This document shows positions 45,206 to 55,252 of a DNA stretch of 64,000 nt, piece by piece (positions within the stretch are counted from its first letter, which is position 1; each line of letters begins with the position of its first letter). Under the pieces are notes generated by a model, which saw only the letters and a list, made by a program, of their open reading frames with translations, ran no database searches and was not told the origin of the DNA. The stretch comes from Streptomyces laurentii (lineage in GTDB: Bacteria > Actinomycetota > Actinomycetes > Streptomycetales > Streptomycetaceae): positions 7,443,501 to 7,507,500 of the forward strand of contig AP017424.1 of the NCBI GenBank assembly GCA_002355495.1, in the 5' to 3' direction. Made by a program: the position numbers and the translations under genes.

Positions 45206-45771
45206 CCCGGTCGTGAGCGCGAGGTGAGAGCGGAGGCGGAGGCGGAGACGGAGGCGGAGACGGAGGCGTCGGCCTGGTCGGGTTCGGCTTCGCGGAGGAC
45301 CTCGCGAGCGAGGGGGCGACCTCACCCCGGCCGAAAGGCGCCGGAAGTCGGTGAAGGGGTCGCCCTCGACCCACTCGAAGCAGGCACAAGGATCCCCCCG
45401 GTTCCTCGGAGGGGTTCTGCGTCCACGTGGCGATGTCCGCGGGCAGCCGCTTCCGGGTCCTGGCACGGGAGATCCCGGAGAGATCGGGCGGGACATCGGG
45501 CGCCGCCCGAGCGGTTCGCGCGCTCCGTGGACACGGGCTGCTTCTTCCCTGACTCGGGCATGCCGCTCGGGCCCGACCGTGGGAGGGGAAACAGCCGAGC
45601 ACATGGCCCCCTGTGGGCGGACTGGCCGGCTCCGCTCCGGTCGCGGGGCCCGGAGCTCTGCCCGCCGTGTCCGGATCCCCGTGCAGGCGCGGAACGAGCC
45701 CCGCGTCGGCACAGCCGGGACGCGGGTCCCCTGGCCTGCCGGATCAGGGCGTCACCGGGGGCCTGGGGCCG
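45206..45771. other. intergenic region with hexanucleotide repeat
   Basis: About 565 bases between the JmjC pair and the convergent LAL regulator. 45231-45268 is an imperfect array of GGAGGC/GGAGAC hexamers. No reading frame in either direction looks like a real gene. Confidence 0.5.
45231..45268. repeat. hexanucleotide purine-rich repeat (GGAGGC/GGAGAC)
   Basis: Six consecutive hexamers alternating GGAGGC and GGAGAC, just downstream of the JmjC pseudoenzyme stop. A simple-sequence tract of unknown role. Confidence 0.8.
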
Positions 45772-48579
45772 TCACATCCCGCGGGGCCCCGGCTCGCCCG
45801 GCCCTGAGCCGCCCGGTTCGCTCCCGCCCACGCGGCCCGCGCCCCGGGCCGACCGGATGAGCGAGCCGAGCTGCGTCCGCGACCGCACCCCCACTTTGCG
45901 GTACACCCGTGTCAGCACGCCCTCGACGGTCTTGGCGCTCAGGAACATCCGCGCCGCCACCTCGCGGTTGGTAGCCCCATCGCCGACGAGCACCGCGATC
46001 CGTTCCTCCGCAGATGTCAGTGCCGGGAACAGGCGTCGGCCGACCCCGATCTCGCGGCCCGCGCCGGTCCCCTCGCACAGTGCCAGTGCCCGGGCCGCCT
46101 GCTCGCTCCACGGCCGCGCCCCGCAGCCGCCGAACAGCTCCGAAGCGGAGGTCGCCGCCTGCCGCGCGGCGGAGAAACGCCGCCTGCGGCGCTCGATCCG
46201 GCTGCGCACGAGAAGGCAGTGCCCCTGCTCCAGGGGCTGACCGAGCGAGGCGAGGCTCTGCTCGGCCCCGTCGAGGAGTGCCAGTGCCCTGTCCATGTCA
46301 CCGCAGCCGGCCAGCAGTACCGCCTCGGCGCGGTCGAGCTGGGCGGTGACAGCGCTGTCCGCCGCGTCGGGCACCTCCCGTGCCAGGGCCTCGCGGGCCT
46401 CGGCCATGACGATCCTGGCCTCGCCGCTCCGGCCGAGCCGGACCAGGCCGAGGGCGAGGTCACCGTGCCAGCGCAGCACGACCGGGGCGCTCAGCCCACG
46501 GGCCCGCTCCTCTGCCGCCACCCGCTGCAGCACCTGGACGGCGCGCGGCACATCCCCCGAACGCAGCAGCGTCTGCCCCAGCGCGTGCAGACCGCGGCCC
46601 ACGTAGATGGCGTCGTGTTCCTGCTCCGAGGCATGGACGGCGCGTTCGGCGAAGAACGCGGCGCGGGCCAGGGTGCCGCCGGCGAGTTCGGCCACCGCGC
46701 GGCTGTACCAGGCGGGCCCCGGGCTGGTGCCGCACTCCCGTGAGACCCGCATCGCACGGCTCGCGAAGTCCAGGGCGTCGCGGCAGCGGCCCATCCGGGC
46801 CGAGACCTCGGACAGACAGCGCAGCACCACCACCAACTCGTCGCCGAGGCCTCGTTCGACCCGGGCGAGCATCTTCAGCAGGTCGAGGCGGGCCTCGTGC
46901 AGCCGGTCGTCGAAGAACGCGAAACGCGCGGCGTGGAAGTGCGGCGACATGTGCAGCATCCCGGGTGGCGCCGATTGCGGCAGCGCCTGCGCGGCGGCGA
47001 GTGCCGCCCGTGCCTCCGCCGGACGGGCGGTGACGCGGGCGGCGAGGGCCTGCATCGTCAACGCCATCGCCTCGGTCGCCGGGTCCTGCGCGGACCGGGC
47101 GAGCTTCGCCGCGGCCTGTGCCTCACCGCGGCCGCGCTCCAACTGCCCGTTCATGATCTCCGCCCACGACAGGCGCAGCCGCACCCTGGCCGTGAGCGCC
47201 GCGTCTCCCTCCGCGTCGACGAGGGCTCCCGCGAGCACCTCGTCCATGCCCGCGACGCCCTGGCCGGACAGGTCGATCAGCGCCAGGCGGACCCGTACCC
47301 GCTGCGCGGGGTGCGCTCCGGCGGCCAGGACGGCGTCGGCGGCCCGGTGTACCGTCTCGGGGAGCGAACCGGCGGCAGCGACCTCGGCAGCGGTGACGAG
47401 CCATTCCAGCCGCTCGGCGTCGGACTCGGCCGGAGTGCGGTCGGCCGCCAGCAGATACAGCTCGGCGGCCAGCGCCCGGGCGCCGTTGCGACAGGCGGTC
47501 TCGGCGGCGGTGGCGAGGGAACGGGAGAGGTCGGCGTCGGAGGTGGCGGTGGCCAGGGCGCGGTGCCTGATCCGGCCGGCCGCGTCGGTGACGATGGTGG
47601 CCAGCGCGCGGTGGGTCCGTGCCCGTTGGGCGTCGGGGGCGGACTGGGTGATCACGCTCGCGACGACCGGCGGGGTGAAGCGGATGGCGCCGTCCTCGGA
47701 CACCAGGAGTCCGGCCGAGGCGGCGGCCGCGATCTCGTTCTCGGCGAGGTCACGGCCCGCGCGCCGCAGCAGGTCGGCCGTGGGACGGTCGGCCAGGGCG
47801 GCGGTCAGCAGCGTCTGCCGGACCTCGTCGGGCAGGGCGTGCAGCCGTTCGGCGATGAACAGATGCACCGGGTGCGGCAGTGGCACCGGGCGCAGATCAC
47901 CAGGTGACCGGTCGGCGAAGGCGCCGCCGAGGGCGAGTGCCAGATAGGGGTTGCCCGCGGAGTCGGCGTGCAGTTTGTTGGCGATCCGGGCGGGGAGGGC
48001 GTACTGCCGCAGAAGCTCCGTCAGAGCGCCCGGGGTGAGGGCCGGTACGGGGATCTCCAGGGCCGCGGGCAGCGCCCATTGCCCCGGGTGGCCGGCGGCG
48101 ACCACCCGGAGACGGCGACCGGGCCCCGTCACGCGGCGGGTGGCATAGGCGATGACGTCGGCGGAGAGCGTGTCGATCCACTGGGCGTCGTCGACGAGCA
48201 GCAGGGCCGGGCCGTCGTCGGCGCACCGTTCGAGCAGTGCCTGCCAGGCGAATCGGCAGGCGCGTGGCTCGGGGTCGCGGAGGGTGGTGCTGCGCGCCCG
48301 GAGCAGTGTCGCGTCGACGGCGGTCCGCAGCGGACCTCTGAGTTCGCCCACCAGCTCGTGCGGAATCTGTCGGAGGAGGTCCGACAGCGCGGTGCAGGGG
48401 ATCCAGCGTTCGCTTTCGGCGCCCGCGAGGTGCAGGACGCGTTCGCCGCGCGCGCGGGCCGCCGCCGCCAGGGCCTCGATCACGGCGCTCTTGCCTATGC
48501 CGCTGGGACCGGTGAGCACGACCCGGTGTCCGGCGGCGGTGTGCGCCTCGACGGAGGCGATGAGCTCCGTCCTGCCCAC
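45772..48579 (-). CDS. LuxR-family LAL-type large ATP-binding regulator
   Basis: 935 residues. The N-terminal AAA/STAND ATPase has Walker A VVLTGPSGIGKSAVIEAL (Lys30) and Walker B ALLLVDDAQWID; a TPR-like helical middle follows. A C-terminal LuxR helix-turn-helix (LTSAEERIAVLVGDGATNRE, VAARMFLSAKTVEGVLTRVY) occupies the last ~80 residues. Such regulators often act as cluster-situated activators in Streptomyces. It converges on the JmjC cassette, so it may control that or the protease to its right. The usable start is GTG 48579; a strong GGGGAGGG lies ~22 codons further upstream with no ATG/GTG after it. Confidence 0.92.
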   Translation of the reverse strand: MGRTELIASVEAHTAAGHRVVLTGPSGIGKSAVIEALAAAARARGERVLHLAGAESERWIPCTALSDLLRQIPHELVGELRGPLRTAVDATLLRARSTTLRDPEPRACRFAWQALLERCADDGPALLLVDDAQWIDTLSADVIAYATRRVTGPGRRLRVVAAGHPGQWALPAALEIPVPALTPGALTELLRQYALPARIANKLHADSAGNPYLALALGGAFADRSPGDLRPVPLPHPVHLFIAERLHALPDEVRQTLLTAALADRPTADLLRRAGRDLAENEIAAAASAGLLVSEDGAIRFTPPVVASVITQSAPDAQRARTHRALATIVTDAAGRIRHRALATATSDADLSRSLATAAETACRNGARALAAELYLLAADRTPAESDAERLEWLVTAAEVAAAGSLPETVHRAADAVLAAGAHPAQRVRVRLALIDLSGQGVAGMDEVLAGALVDAEGDAALTARVRLRLSWAEIMNGQLERGRGEAQAAAKLARSAQDPATEAMALTMQALAARVTARPAEARAALAAAQALPQSAPPGMLHMSPHFHAARFAFFDDRLHEARLDLLKMLARVERGLGDELVVVLRCLSEVSARMGRCRDALDFASRAMRVSRECGTSPGPAWYSRAVAELAGGTLARAAFFAERAVHASEQEHDAIYVGRGLHALGQTLLRSGDVPRAVQVLQRVAAEERARGLSAPVVLRWHGDLALGLVRLGRSGEARIVMAEAREALAREVPDAADSAVTAQLDRAEAVLLAGCGDMDRALALLDGAEQSLASLGQPLEQGHCLLVRSRIERRRRRFSAARQAATSASELFGGCGARPWSEQAARALALCEGTGAGREIGVGRRLFPALTSAEERIAVLVGDGATNREVAARMFLSAKTVEGVLTRVYRKVGVRSRTQLGSLIRSARGAGRVGGSEPGGSGPGEPGPRGM

Positions 48580-48769
48580 GAGCCGCGGTAGCGGGAGGCC
48601 GGGGCGACGCGGCGGGTTTGAGGCGTGCTCGATGATCGGTCCCTCCCCTGGCCCCCGCGCGGTGTCGGCTGACGATAACCGCAGATGGGCGGGGGCATCA
48701 ATGGGTGGGACACGGTCGCGTCCGACGTGCGGACACGCACGCCGGACGCGACCGGATCAAGCCAGAACG

Positions 48770-50787
48770 TCAGCTGACGTTCACCGTGATGTCGTCGAGC
48801 GCGAAGGACGTCTTGAGAGCGAAGTCCTCGGTCCCGAGGAAGCGGATCACGATGTCCTGGCCGGCGTAGGGCGCCAGGTCGAGAGTCCGCTGGAAGTAGC
48901 CGGACGCCGCGTTGACGTTGGAGTACGTCTTCAGGGTGTCGAGTACCCGCGAGCCGTCACTGTTGAGGACCTGGACCTTGAGGGTGTCCCAGGCATTGAC
49001 GGACGACTCGGCGGTGTCGATGCGCAGCCAGTAGTCCAGGGTGTAGGAGTTGCAGCCCTGCGGCAGGGAGACACCCTGCGTCAGGGAGTCGGTGTGCTCC
49101 TTGCCGTAGCCGTCGAGATGGGCGTTCCAGGTCCCGGAGCGCGGGGGCTGGGTCGTGCTCTGGCCGATGACTCCGCTGGTGGCCGTCCAACCGGTGCTGC
49201 CCGCTTCGAAGCCGGGGTTGACCAGCTTCTGGCCGTCCGGGCAGGGGCCGCCGCTGACGGTGAGGGTGAACGTGACGGTGTGCGAGATGGCCGGGGACGT
49301 GCCGGTCACCCGCACCGCGTAGGTGCCGTTGGGCGTGGTGGGGGAGGTGGTGATGGTCATGGCCGAGCTGTCGCCCGCGGTGACGGACGCCGGGCTGAAG
49401 GTCGCCCGCGCGCCGTTCGGCAGGCCGCTGGCCGTGAGGGCGATGTCCTGGGCGGTGCCCTTGGCGAGGGTGGTGTTCAGCGTGCTGGTGACCGACCCGC
49501 CGACCGTGACGGCGCCGGAGGACGGAGAGAGCTTCACCGTGAAGTCGTTGGCGACGGCCGCGGCCGTCGCGCGCAGCAGCTTGTTGGGGAGCCGGTACCA
49601 GGGGAGGTGACCGCGCCGTCCGTGGCCCGGGCGACCATGGCGTCGCGGATCTCCTGCGGCGTCCAGGTCGGGTTGGCGGAGGCGATCAGCGCGGCGTCAC
49701 CCGCGACGTGCGGGCTGGCCATGGAGGTACCGCTGATGGTGTTGGTGGCGCCGTTGTCGGAGTTCCACGCCGAGGTGATGGCGCTGCCGGGCGCGAAGAG
49801 GTCCACGCAGGCGCCGTAGTTGGAGAACGAGGAACGGGCGTCGGTGGAGGTGGTGGAGCCGACGGTGATCGCCGACGGTGTACGGGCGGGTGACGCCGAG
49901 CACGCGTCGGAGTTGTCGTTGCCCGCGGAGACCGCGTAGGTGACGCCGGAGGCGATGGAGCGTGTGATGGCGTCGTCGAGGGAGCTGCTGGCGGAGCCGC
50001 CGAGGCTCATGTTGGCCACCGCCGGCTTGACGGCGTTGGCGGTCACCCAGTCGACGCCGGCGATGACGCCCGCGTAACTGCCGCTGCCGTCGCAGCCGAG
50101 CACCTTGACGGCGACGAGCTTCACACCCTTGGCGACGCCGTACGTGCTGCCTCCGGTGGTACCGGCCACGTGCGTGCCGTGGCCGGCGCAGTCGGTGTCG
50201 AAGCCGTCTCCGGTGGTGTTGGTGCCCCAGCCGGCCCGGCCGCCGAAGTCACTGTGGGTGGTGAGGATGCCGGTGTCGATGACGTAGGCGTGGACGTTCT
50301 CTCCCCTACCCGCGTAGGTGTAGGACGAGTCCAGTAGCAGCGCTGCCTGGTCGATGCGGTCCAAGCCCCACGACGGCGGGTTGGGCTGCACGTCGGTGGC
50401 CTTGACCGTCCGGTCGGCCTCGACGCGGGCGACGGCCGGGTCGGCGGCCACGGCGAGGGCGGCCTGCTCGTTCATGGTGACGGCGAAACCGTTCAGCGCT
50501 GTGCGGTAGACGTGTTTCACCGCGCCGCCGTGCTGCCGGACGAGCCGGTCCGCGGCGGGCGCGACGGACTGCCCCTCCTTGAGGGTGACGATGTAGCTGT
50601 CCTTGACGCGGTTCGGGGCGTCGAAGCCCTGGAGCACTGCGCCGCCGCTGGGTGTCGGTTCGGGGACGGCGGCCGTGGCCGCCGGTGAACCGACCAGCGT
50701 CATCGCCACCGCGGCGGTGAGGGCCGTGGAGAGGAACGCCCCGCGGACGGCACGCCGCCGTTCAGGGGAAGAATGTGACTCAGGCAT
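48770..50787 (-). pseudogene. secreted subtilisin-like protease (proteinase-K type), frameshifted near its C-terminus
   Basis: From ATG 50787 (GAGGA upstream): signal peptide (hydrophobic, ending ATAAVPEP), inhibitor-I9 prodomain (SYIVTLKEGQSVAPAADRLV), and a complete catalytic domain (AYVIDTGILTTHSDF Asp; CAGHGTHVAGTTGG His; ISGTSMASPHVAGDAALI Ser). At about 49590 one C seems missing in TCCCC: GTGSPTSCC appears where GTGSPNKLL is expected. In the new frame the Ig-like domain (VKLSPSSGAVTVGG) and a carbohydrate-binding-like domain (NPGFEAGSTGWTATSGVIG) run to 48770. The catalytic domain is intact in either case. Confidence 0.85.
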
Positions 50788-50959
50788 GACAAGTCCTCGT
50801 TCGTGGGAGTGGGTGCGCCGGGCGTCAATGTCATGGAGCAAGGCCACCCCTGACGTACAGGGGGGACCGGTGCCCACCCTACGAACGCGACCCCCGCTGT
50901 AACCGGGGAAACCCCCTGCATACCGCAGAGGTTCGAGAGGGGGACGGGGGCGCGGCGAC

Positions 50960-51177
50960 GACGGTGTTGCGTCTCTTGTACCGCTCTCGTCAAAGCCGGG
51001 CGGCCGTCCGACGCGTGAGCCGCCGCACAGCGGGCGACCTGGCTGTCGGCCGTCTCCGGGACGGTGTGCAGGACGCCGCGTTGCCGCAGGTCCTGGAGGC
51101 AACGGGCCGTTGCCGTACGCCTTGTCCGCCACGAGGCCGTCAGGCTTGTTTCGGCCACACCGAGCCGCGAGCCCCAC
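50960..51177 (-). pseudogene. IS5-family transposase C-terminal relic, frameshifted
   Basis: On the minus strand PDGLVADKAYGNG, then in another frame CLQDLRQRGVLHTVPETADS, matching the catalytic-Asp and following region of IS5/IS427-type transposases. The rest is lost. Confidence 0.6.
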
Positions 51178-51185
51178 CGTTGCCC

Positions 51186-51398
51186 GGGGAGCCGCTCAGC
51201 GACGCCGGGGCCGGAGACGCCATGGTGGCCGCACTCACCCTTCGACTGGCTGCGGGCGACGACCCGGTCGAGGCCTGTGCCCTCGGGGTGGCCGTGGCCG
51301 CCGTATCAGTGCTCACCCCCGACACCGAACCGTTCGATCGAGAGGTGGCCGAGTCCCTCTGCCCCGCAGTGCGGACAAGACGGCAAGCCGGCTCATGA
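51186..51398 (+). pseudogene. PfkB-family sugar kinase C-terminal fragment
   Basis: SDAGAGDAMVAALTLRLAAG then GVAVAAVSVLTPDTEPFDRE: the GAGD catalytic motif (Asp base) and the last helix of a PfkB kinase such as 1-phosphofructokinase. The N-terminal part is replaced by IS5 debris. Confidence 0.75.
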
Positions 51399-51570
51399 CC
51401 GAAGCGGCACAGGTCCCCTGAGGCATCCGGTGACGTCTCCTTGAGGTCGGGCGCGGTACGAACCGTCATTCCTGGCCTCAGGTGCCGGCGGCTGGTCATG
51501 CGCGACGTGCCACCGGCTGTTCCCGTGGTCCTGCCTCCCCAGCCACACCACCCGCGGGCGCAAGTCGGGG

Positions 51571-52530
51571 TCAGCGGGGTGACCGCTGCTGGGCGCGGTA
51601 GTAGTCGCGCCAGATGAGCCGGTACACCCGTGTCCAGCGCGGGATCGACCGGATTCCGGGGATGAAGGGGACCAGGACCAGGACCAGGCTCAGCAGGGCC
51701 ATCAGTCCCCAGATCAGGGCGTCGGCATTGTCGGAACTCTTGAACGGGTCGATCTGGTACCAGAAGGTGTAGAGCCACAGCCAGGGCTGGCCGGGATAGT
51801 TGCCGGTCTCGTTCATCATGCCCCACTGATCGCCGGTCAGGTGCCGGCTCTGGGCGAGGTCGGCGAAGTAGCTGCCGTCGCCGAGGAAGAGCAGCGGGCG
51901 AGTGTAGTCGGTCTGATAGAACTTCCCTCCCTCGGTGAGCAGTTCGCCGTCCAACGCGCCCGACTGGGCCAGTTCCAGCAGCCGGGCGGTGAGGACCGGG
52001 ACTGGGCCGTAGTCGCCGGGGGCCACATGTGCGGGGTCGCTGTCCGGTGCTTTGCCGAGCGCGTCGGAGTAGGCGGAGGTCCACGCCTGCTGCCGGCTCG
52101 CGGGCGCTGCGCTCCAGGCGGTGAGGGCGTCGGTGACCAAGGGTGGTTCGGGGGCTTGGCGCAGGGGTTGGATCACGAAGTCGTTTGCGGTGTCGATCGG
52201 TACGCGCACCCCGGCGAGGCTTTGCAGGCCGATCGGCCCGATCTTCTGTCCGGCTCCGGGCGTGTGGTTGTACGGGGGGCCGTACTCCGCGGTGGCGCTG
52301 GTGCCGCCGAGTTCGGACACTGCCGTGGTGGTGAAGTCGGCCGAGTCGGCGCGCGACCACGAGCCGAGGGTGACGGGCCGCTCGTCGGGGGAGGAGAACA
52401 GCGCGGCAAGGCCGGCGGTCAGCAGGGCGACCAGGACCAGCGCGATGGTGACCTCTTTGATCAGGTCGTAGGGCCGGGCCGGGAACGCCGGCGACTCCGG
52501 TGTGCCGGTCCGATGGCTTCCGCACCTCAT
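51571..52530 (-). CDS. membrane protein of split cytochrome b operon
   Basis: 319 residues. It has one N-terminal helix (TIALVLVALLTAGLAALFSS), a large external domain (GLQSLAGVRVPIDTANDFVI, YFADLAQSRHLTGDQWGMMN), then a helix near the C-terminus (ALIWGLMALLSLVLVLVPFI) and a basic cytoplasmic end. The ATG at 52530 overlaps the stop of the cytochrome b gene (ATGA). Probably the second membrane subunit of a quinol-oxidising cytochrome complex; no cofactor motif is seen. Confidence 0.7.
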   Translation of the reverse strand: MRCGSHRTGTPESPAFPARPYDLIKEVTIALVLVALLTAGLAALFSSPDERPVTLGSWSRADSADFTTTAVSELGGTSATAEYGPPYNHTPGAGQKIGPIGLQSLAGVRVPIDTANDFVIQPLRQAPEPPLVTDALTAWSAAPASRQQAWTSAYSDALGKAPDSDPAHVAPGDYGPVPVLTARLLELAQSGALDGELLTEGGKFYQTDYTRPLLFLGDGSYFADLAQSRHLTGDQWGMMNETGNYPGQPWLWLYTFWYQIDPFKSSDNADALIWGLMALLSLVLVLVPFIPGIRSIPRWTRVYRLIWRDYYRAQQRSPR

Positions 52531-53189
52531 GCCCGGCCCTCCTGCCCGGACGGGGCCCTGTCCGGGCCGGGTGTGAGGGCGTCGATGGGCGGCACGATGC
52601 CGCGCATGCGCACCAGCAACACGTGCCATCCGCTGAGCAGGCAGAGCCCGAGGGGGAACAGCACGATGTGCCACATCAGCATCTGGCCGAAGTCGAGGAC
52701 GTTCCAGAACGCGCCGATGCCGACCGCGTTCATGCCGTCCTTGGCCTGGTCCGAGATCCACTGCGAGTCGAAGTTCTGCTGCACCAGGTAGCCGGAGAAC
52801 GCCGTGCCGATGGAGGTGAGGAACGCGATCGCCCCGGTGACCCAGGTCAGGGCCCTGCGGCCGCGCCACGCGGCCATGAAGAACTTCGCCCACAGATGGA
52901 GCACCAGGACGAACATGAACAGCTCGACGCTCCACAGGTGCAGGCTGTTCACGTACTTCCCCACCGAGGAGACGTGCCACCACGCGGGACCCTTCAGGGC
53001 CAGCAGACCCCCGCTGACCAGCACCACGACCAGCGAGGAGACCGTGAGGACGCCGAAGACGTAGACCCAGGACGCCATGTAGGCCGGCTGAGTGTCGGGC
53101 AGCAGCTTCTCCGGCGGCAGCGCCGCGACCAGTCGGCGGCGCAGCGCCGCGGTCCAGCCGTGTTCGGGGGCCGGGGCGGTGCCGCTCAT
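52527..53189 (-). CDS. cytochrome b N-terminal (b6-type) subunit
   Basis: 220 residues, about four membrane helices. Haem ligands: His84 and His98 (NSLHLWSVELFMFVLVLHLW; 14 apart) and His174 and His189 (LMWHIVLFPLG and SGWHVLL; 15 apart). The 14/15 spacing is that of cytochrome b6 rather than mitochondrial b. Translationally coupled to both neighbours (ATGA). It likely transfers electrons from menaquinol; no Rieske or cytochrome c1/f gene is adjacent. Confidence 0.9.
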   Translation of the reverse strand: MSGTAPAPEHGWTAALRRRLVAALPPEKLLPDTQPAYMASWVYVFGVLTVSSLVVVLVSGGLLALKGPAWWHVSSVGKYVNSLHLWSVELFMFVLVLHLWAKFFMAAWRGRRALTWVTGAIAFLTSIGTAFSGYLVQQNFDSQWISDQAKDGMNAVGIGAFWNVLDFGQMLMWHIVLFPLGLCLLSGWHVLLVRMRGIVPPIDALTPGPDRAPSGQEGRA

Positions 53190-53374
53190 CCGCGCTTCCG
53201 TCCGTGCGGGAAGGGCAGCAGCAGTGCGAGTACGAAGACCAGCACCATCAGGGCGATCACCACGAGGTTGGCGACGGAGATCTGCACCACGCCCCAGTGG
53301 ACGTAGTGCCCGGTGCCGTTGAGGTCGACCGGCGCGGCCGGTGGGCCTGCGAGCTCGTGCCTGGATCCGACCAT
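53186..53374 (-). CDS. small membrane protein of cytochrome b operon
   Basis: 62 residues with one C-terminal membrane helix (VQISVANLVVIALMVLVFVL) and a polar, His-containing N-terminus (GTGHYVHWGV). First gene of the operon; its stop overlaps the start of the cytochrome b gene. Probably a small complex subunit. Confidence 0.7.
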   Translation of the reverse strand: MVGSRHELAGPPAAPVDLNGTGHYVHWGVVQISVANLVVIALMVLVFVLALLLPFPHGRKRG

Positions 53375-53616
53375 GGCTCCCGACTTCCTGGATCAGCTGG
53401 ACTGGCTGGGGCTCGCTACTGCCGGGGCAGGCGCGAAGTGGCGCTGGCCGAAAGGCCCAACCCTCAGCACCCACGGCCGATTGTTCTGCCCTGGTGCTCC
53501 GCCGCGCCAGAGGCGCTACAGCGCTTCACTCGTTGGGCCGAGCGACCCGCCCGGTCACCGGCGAGGGAGCCGGTGATCACGCAGGAGAGGACGGGGCGGT
53601 GTCCCCGGGGCAGGTG
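53375..53616. other. intergenic, no gene seen
   Basis: About 240 bases upstream of the cytochrome b operon. It should carry that operon's promoter, but no box is clear. Confidence 0.4.
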
Positions 53617-53946
53617 TCAGATGCCGGACGCGTGGGCGAGCCGGCCGACCGCGGCGGTGACGGCCATCGCCGGTCCGCAGCCGACGCACCGCATCGGGCG
53701 CAGGAGCGTGGTGCCGGCCACGCGGGCGGCGAGCAGGCCGGCGACGGCCGGACCGCACAGACTGACGGCGACGATCAGCCACAGACGGCCGGTGGTGGTT
53801 GTCGCCAGCAGCCCCAGGGATGGCACGAGTCCACCGGCGAGGAAGCCGCTCGCGGAGGCGATGGCCGCCTGGGGCGGCCAGGCGGCGGTGTGCTCGCTGT
53901 GGCCGAGCTCGTCGCGCAGGTGCGCCGCCAGAGGGTCGGCCCTCGT
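53617..53946 (-). pseudogene. VIT1/CCC1-family iron/manganese transporter C-terminal fragment
   Basis: LAAHLRDELGHSEHTAAWPP, then FLAGGLVPSLGLLATTTTGR and LIVAVSLCGPAVAGLLAARV, ending AVTAAVGRLAHASGI: the last helices of a VIT transporter. The N-terminal half is cut off at 53946 by an IS5-type element on the other strand. Confidence 0.8.
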
Positions 53947-54610
53947 GCAGCGCCTGCGCCACCTGCAGCGCGAGTGGCCGGACACGACCCGTGCCCTGTT
54001 CGTGCCCGGCCGTGGAGACGCCTGGGCCGCTTCAAGCAGGCCCTCCTCGCACTGGCCCACCTGCGGAAGAACGAGACGTTCGCCCAGCTCACGGCAGGGT
54101 TCGGCGTCTCGACCGCGACGGCCTGTCGCTACGTCGACGAGGCCCTGGACGTCCTCGCAGCATGGGCACCGGGCCCGCACGAGGCCCTGACCGGCCTGGG
54201 CGAGGGCGACTTCGTCATCGTCGACGGCACCCTGATCCCCACCGACCGCATCGCCGCCGACGAACCGTACTACTCCATGAAACACCGAAAGCACGGCATG
54301 AACGTGCAGGTCATCGCCCGGCCCGACGGCACCCCGCTCTGGTTCTCCCGCGCGACGCCAGGCCGCACTCACGACCTGACCGCAGCCCGCGCCCACGGCA
54401 TCATCCAGCCCTGCCTGACCCGGCAGATCCTCGTCCTCGCGGACCGCGCCTACCAGGGCGCCGGCGCCACCGTCCGCACCCCGTACTACCACCACCACGA
54501 ACAGCCCGTGCACTACCGGCAGTTCAACCGCGACCACGCCCGGCTCAGAGCACCCGGCGAACGCGCCTTCGCCCTGTTGAAGTCATGGCGACTGCTCCGG
54601 CTACAGAGAA
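53940..54610 (+). pseudogene. IS5-family (DDE_Tnp_4) transposase, N-terminus lost and C-terminus broken
   Basis: The intact part reads FKQALLALAHLRKNETFAQL, TAGFGVSTATACRYVDEALD, DFVIVDGTLIPTDRIAADEP (Asp), ILVLADRAYQGAGATVRTPY (Asp) and GERAFALLKSWRLLRLQRRN (Glu region). The first helix is frameshifted (VQRLRHLQREWPDTTRALFV) and the end is replaced after RRNRPTR. It separates the VIT fragment from the TlpA/MauE group. Confidence 0.85.
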
Positions 54611-54678
54611 GGAACAGACCGACGAGACGGTTACCGACTCGCCAGGTCATGCCCAGTGCATGCAGGATGCTCTGCATC

Positions 54679-55237
54679 TCAGGCAGCTCCGGCGGACGCC
54701 ATGCTCACGTCCTGCACCATGGTTCCGGCGGCCCTGACCGAGCCCGAGGAATCCGGGAGCGCGAAAGCCGGATACCCCTTCACACCGAGTGCGGCGGCGA
54801 CCGCTCCACCCTGCTCCTCCGTGACGACGCGCGCCACCGGGGCGAGCTGGTCCCGCTTCTCGGTCACGTTCTCCGCCGGGCCGACGACTACCGCGAACAC
54901 CTGGTCCTTGCCGCCCGGGAACTTCTCAGCGAGCTCGAGGAAAGCTGGAAAGCCGCTCGTCACAGGACGAGCGTCCGTAGGCGAACGCGCCGACCAGAGC
55001 GGTCGAGTCAGCCAGGTCGTCCTGCGTCAGCGTGGCACCTTCGACGGTCACCGCCGTGAAGGCACCGACCGTCTCCCCTTCGCCGAGCATCACCTTGGGG
55101 CCGGAACCCTGGACCCTGTTCCGCGCGGTCAGCATCTCGGTGTGCTCACGGAGCCGGCGTACCACGCCGAAGGTGAAGATCATGTTGAGGATTCCCAGAA
55201 CCCCGACCAGCGCTACAAGGGTGATGAGTATGGACAA
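54679..55237 (-). pseudogene. TlpA/thioredoxin-like membrane redox protein, frameshifted
   Basis: TTG start at 55237, 8 bases after GGAGG. It has an N-terminal membrane anchor (LITLVALVGVLGILNMIFTF), then a TlpA-like domain (TLTQDDLADSTALVGAFAYG). The frame shifts near 54955 after SSCDER and continues as FPAFLELAEKFPGGKDQVFA ... ALGVKGYPAFALPD. Only one Cys of the usual CxxC active site is present (GRSSC). Last gene of the MauE-like operon. Confidence 0.7.
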
Positions 55238-55252
55238 GGCGCCAACCTCCCA

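Noticed and set aside
45206..45771. Additional gene of the JmjC cassette
   Set aside because: No frame in either direction has coding-like composition or a plausible start; a hexamer repeat dominates part of it.
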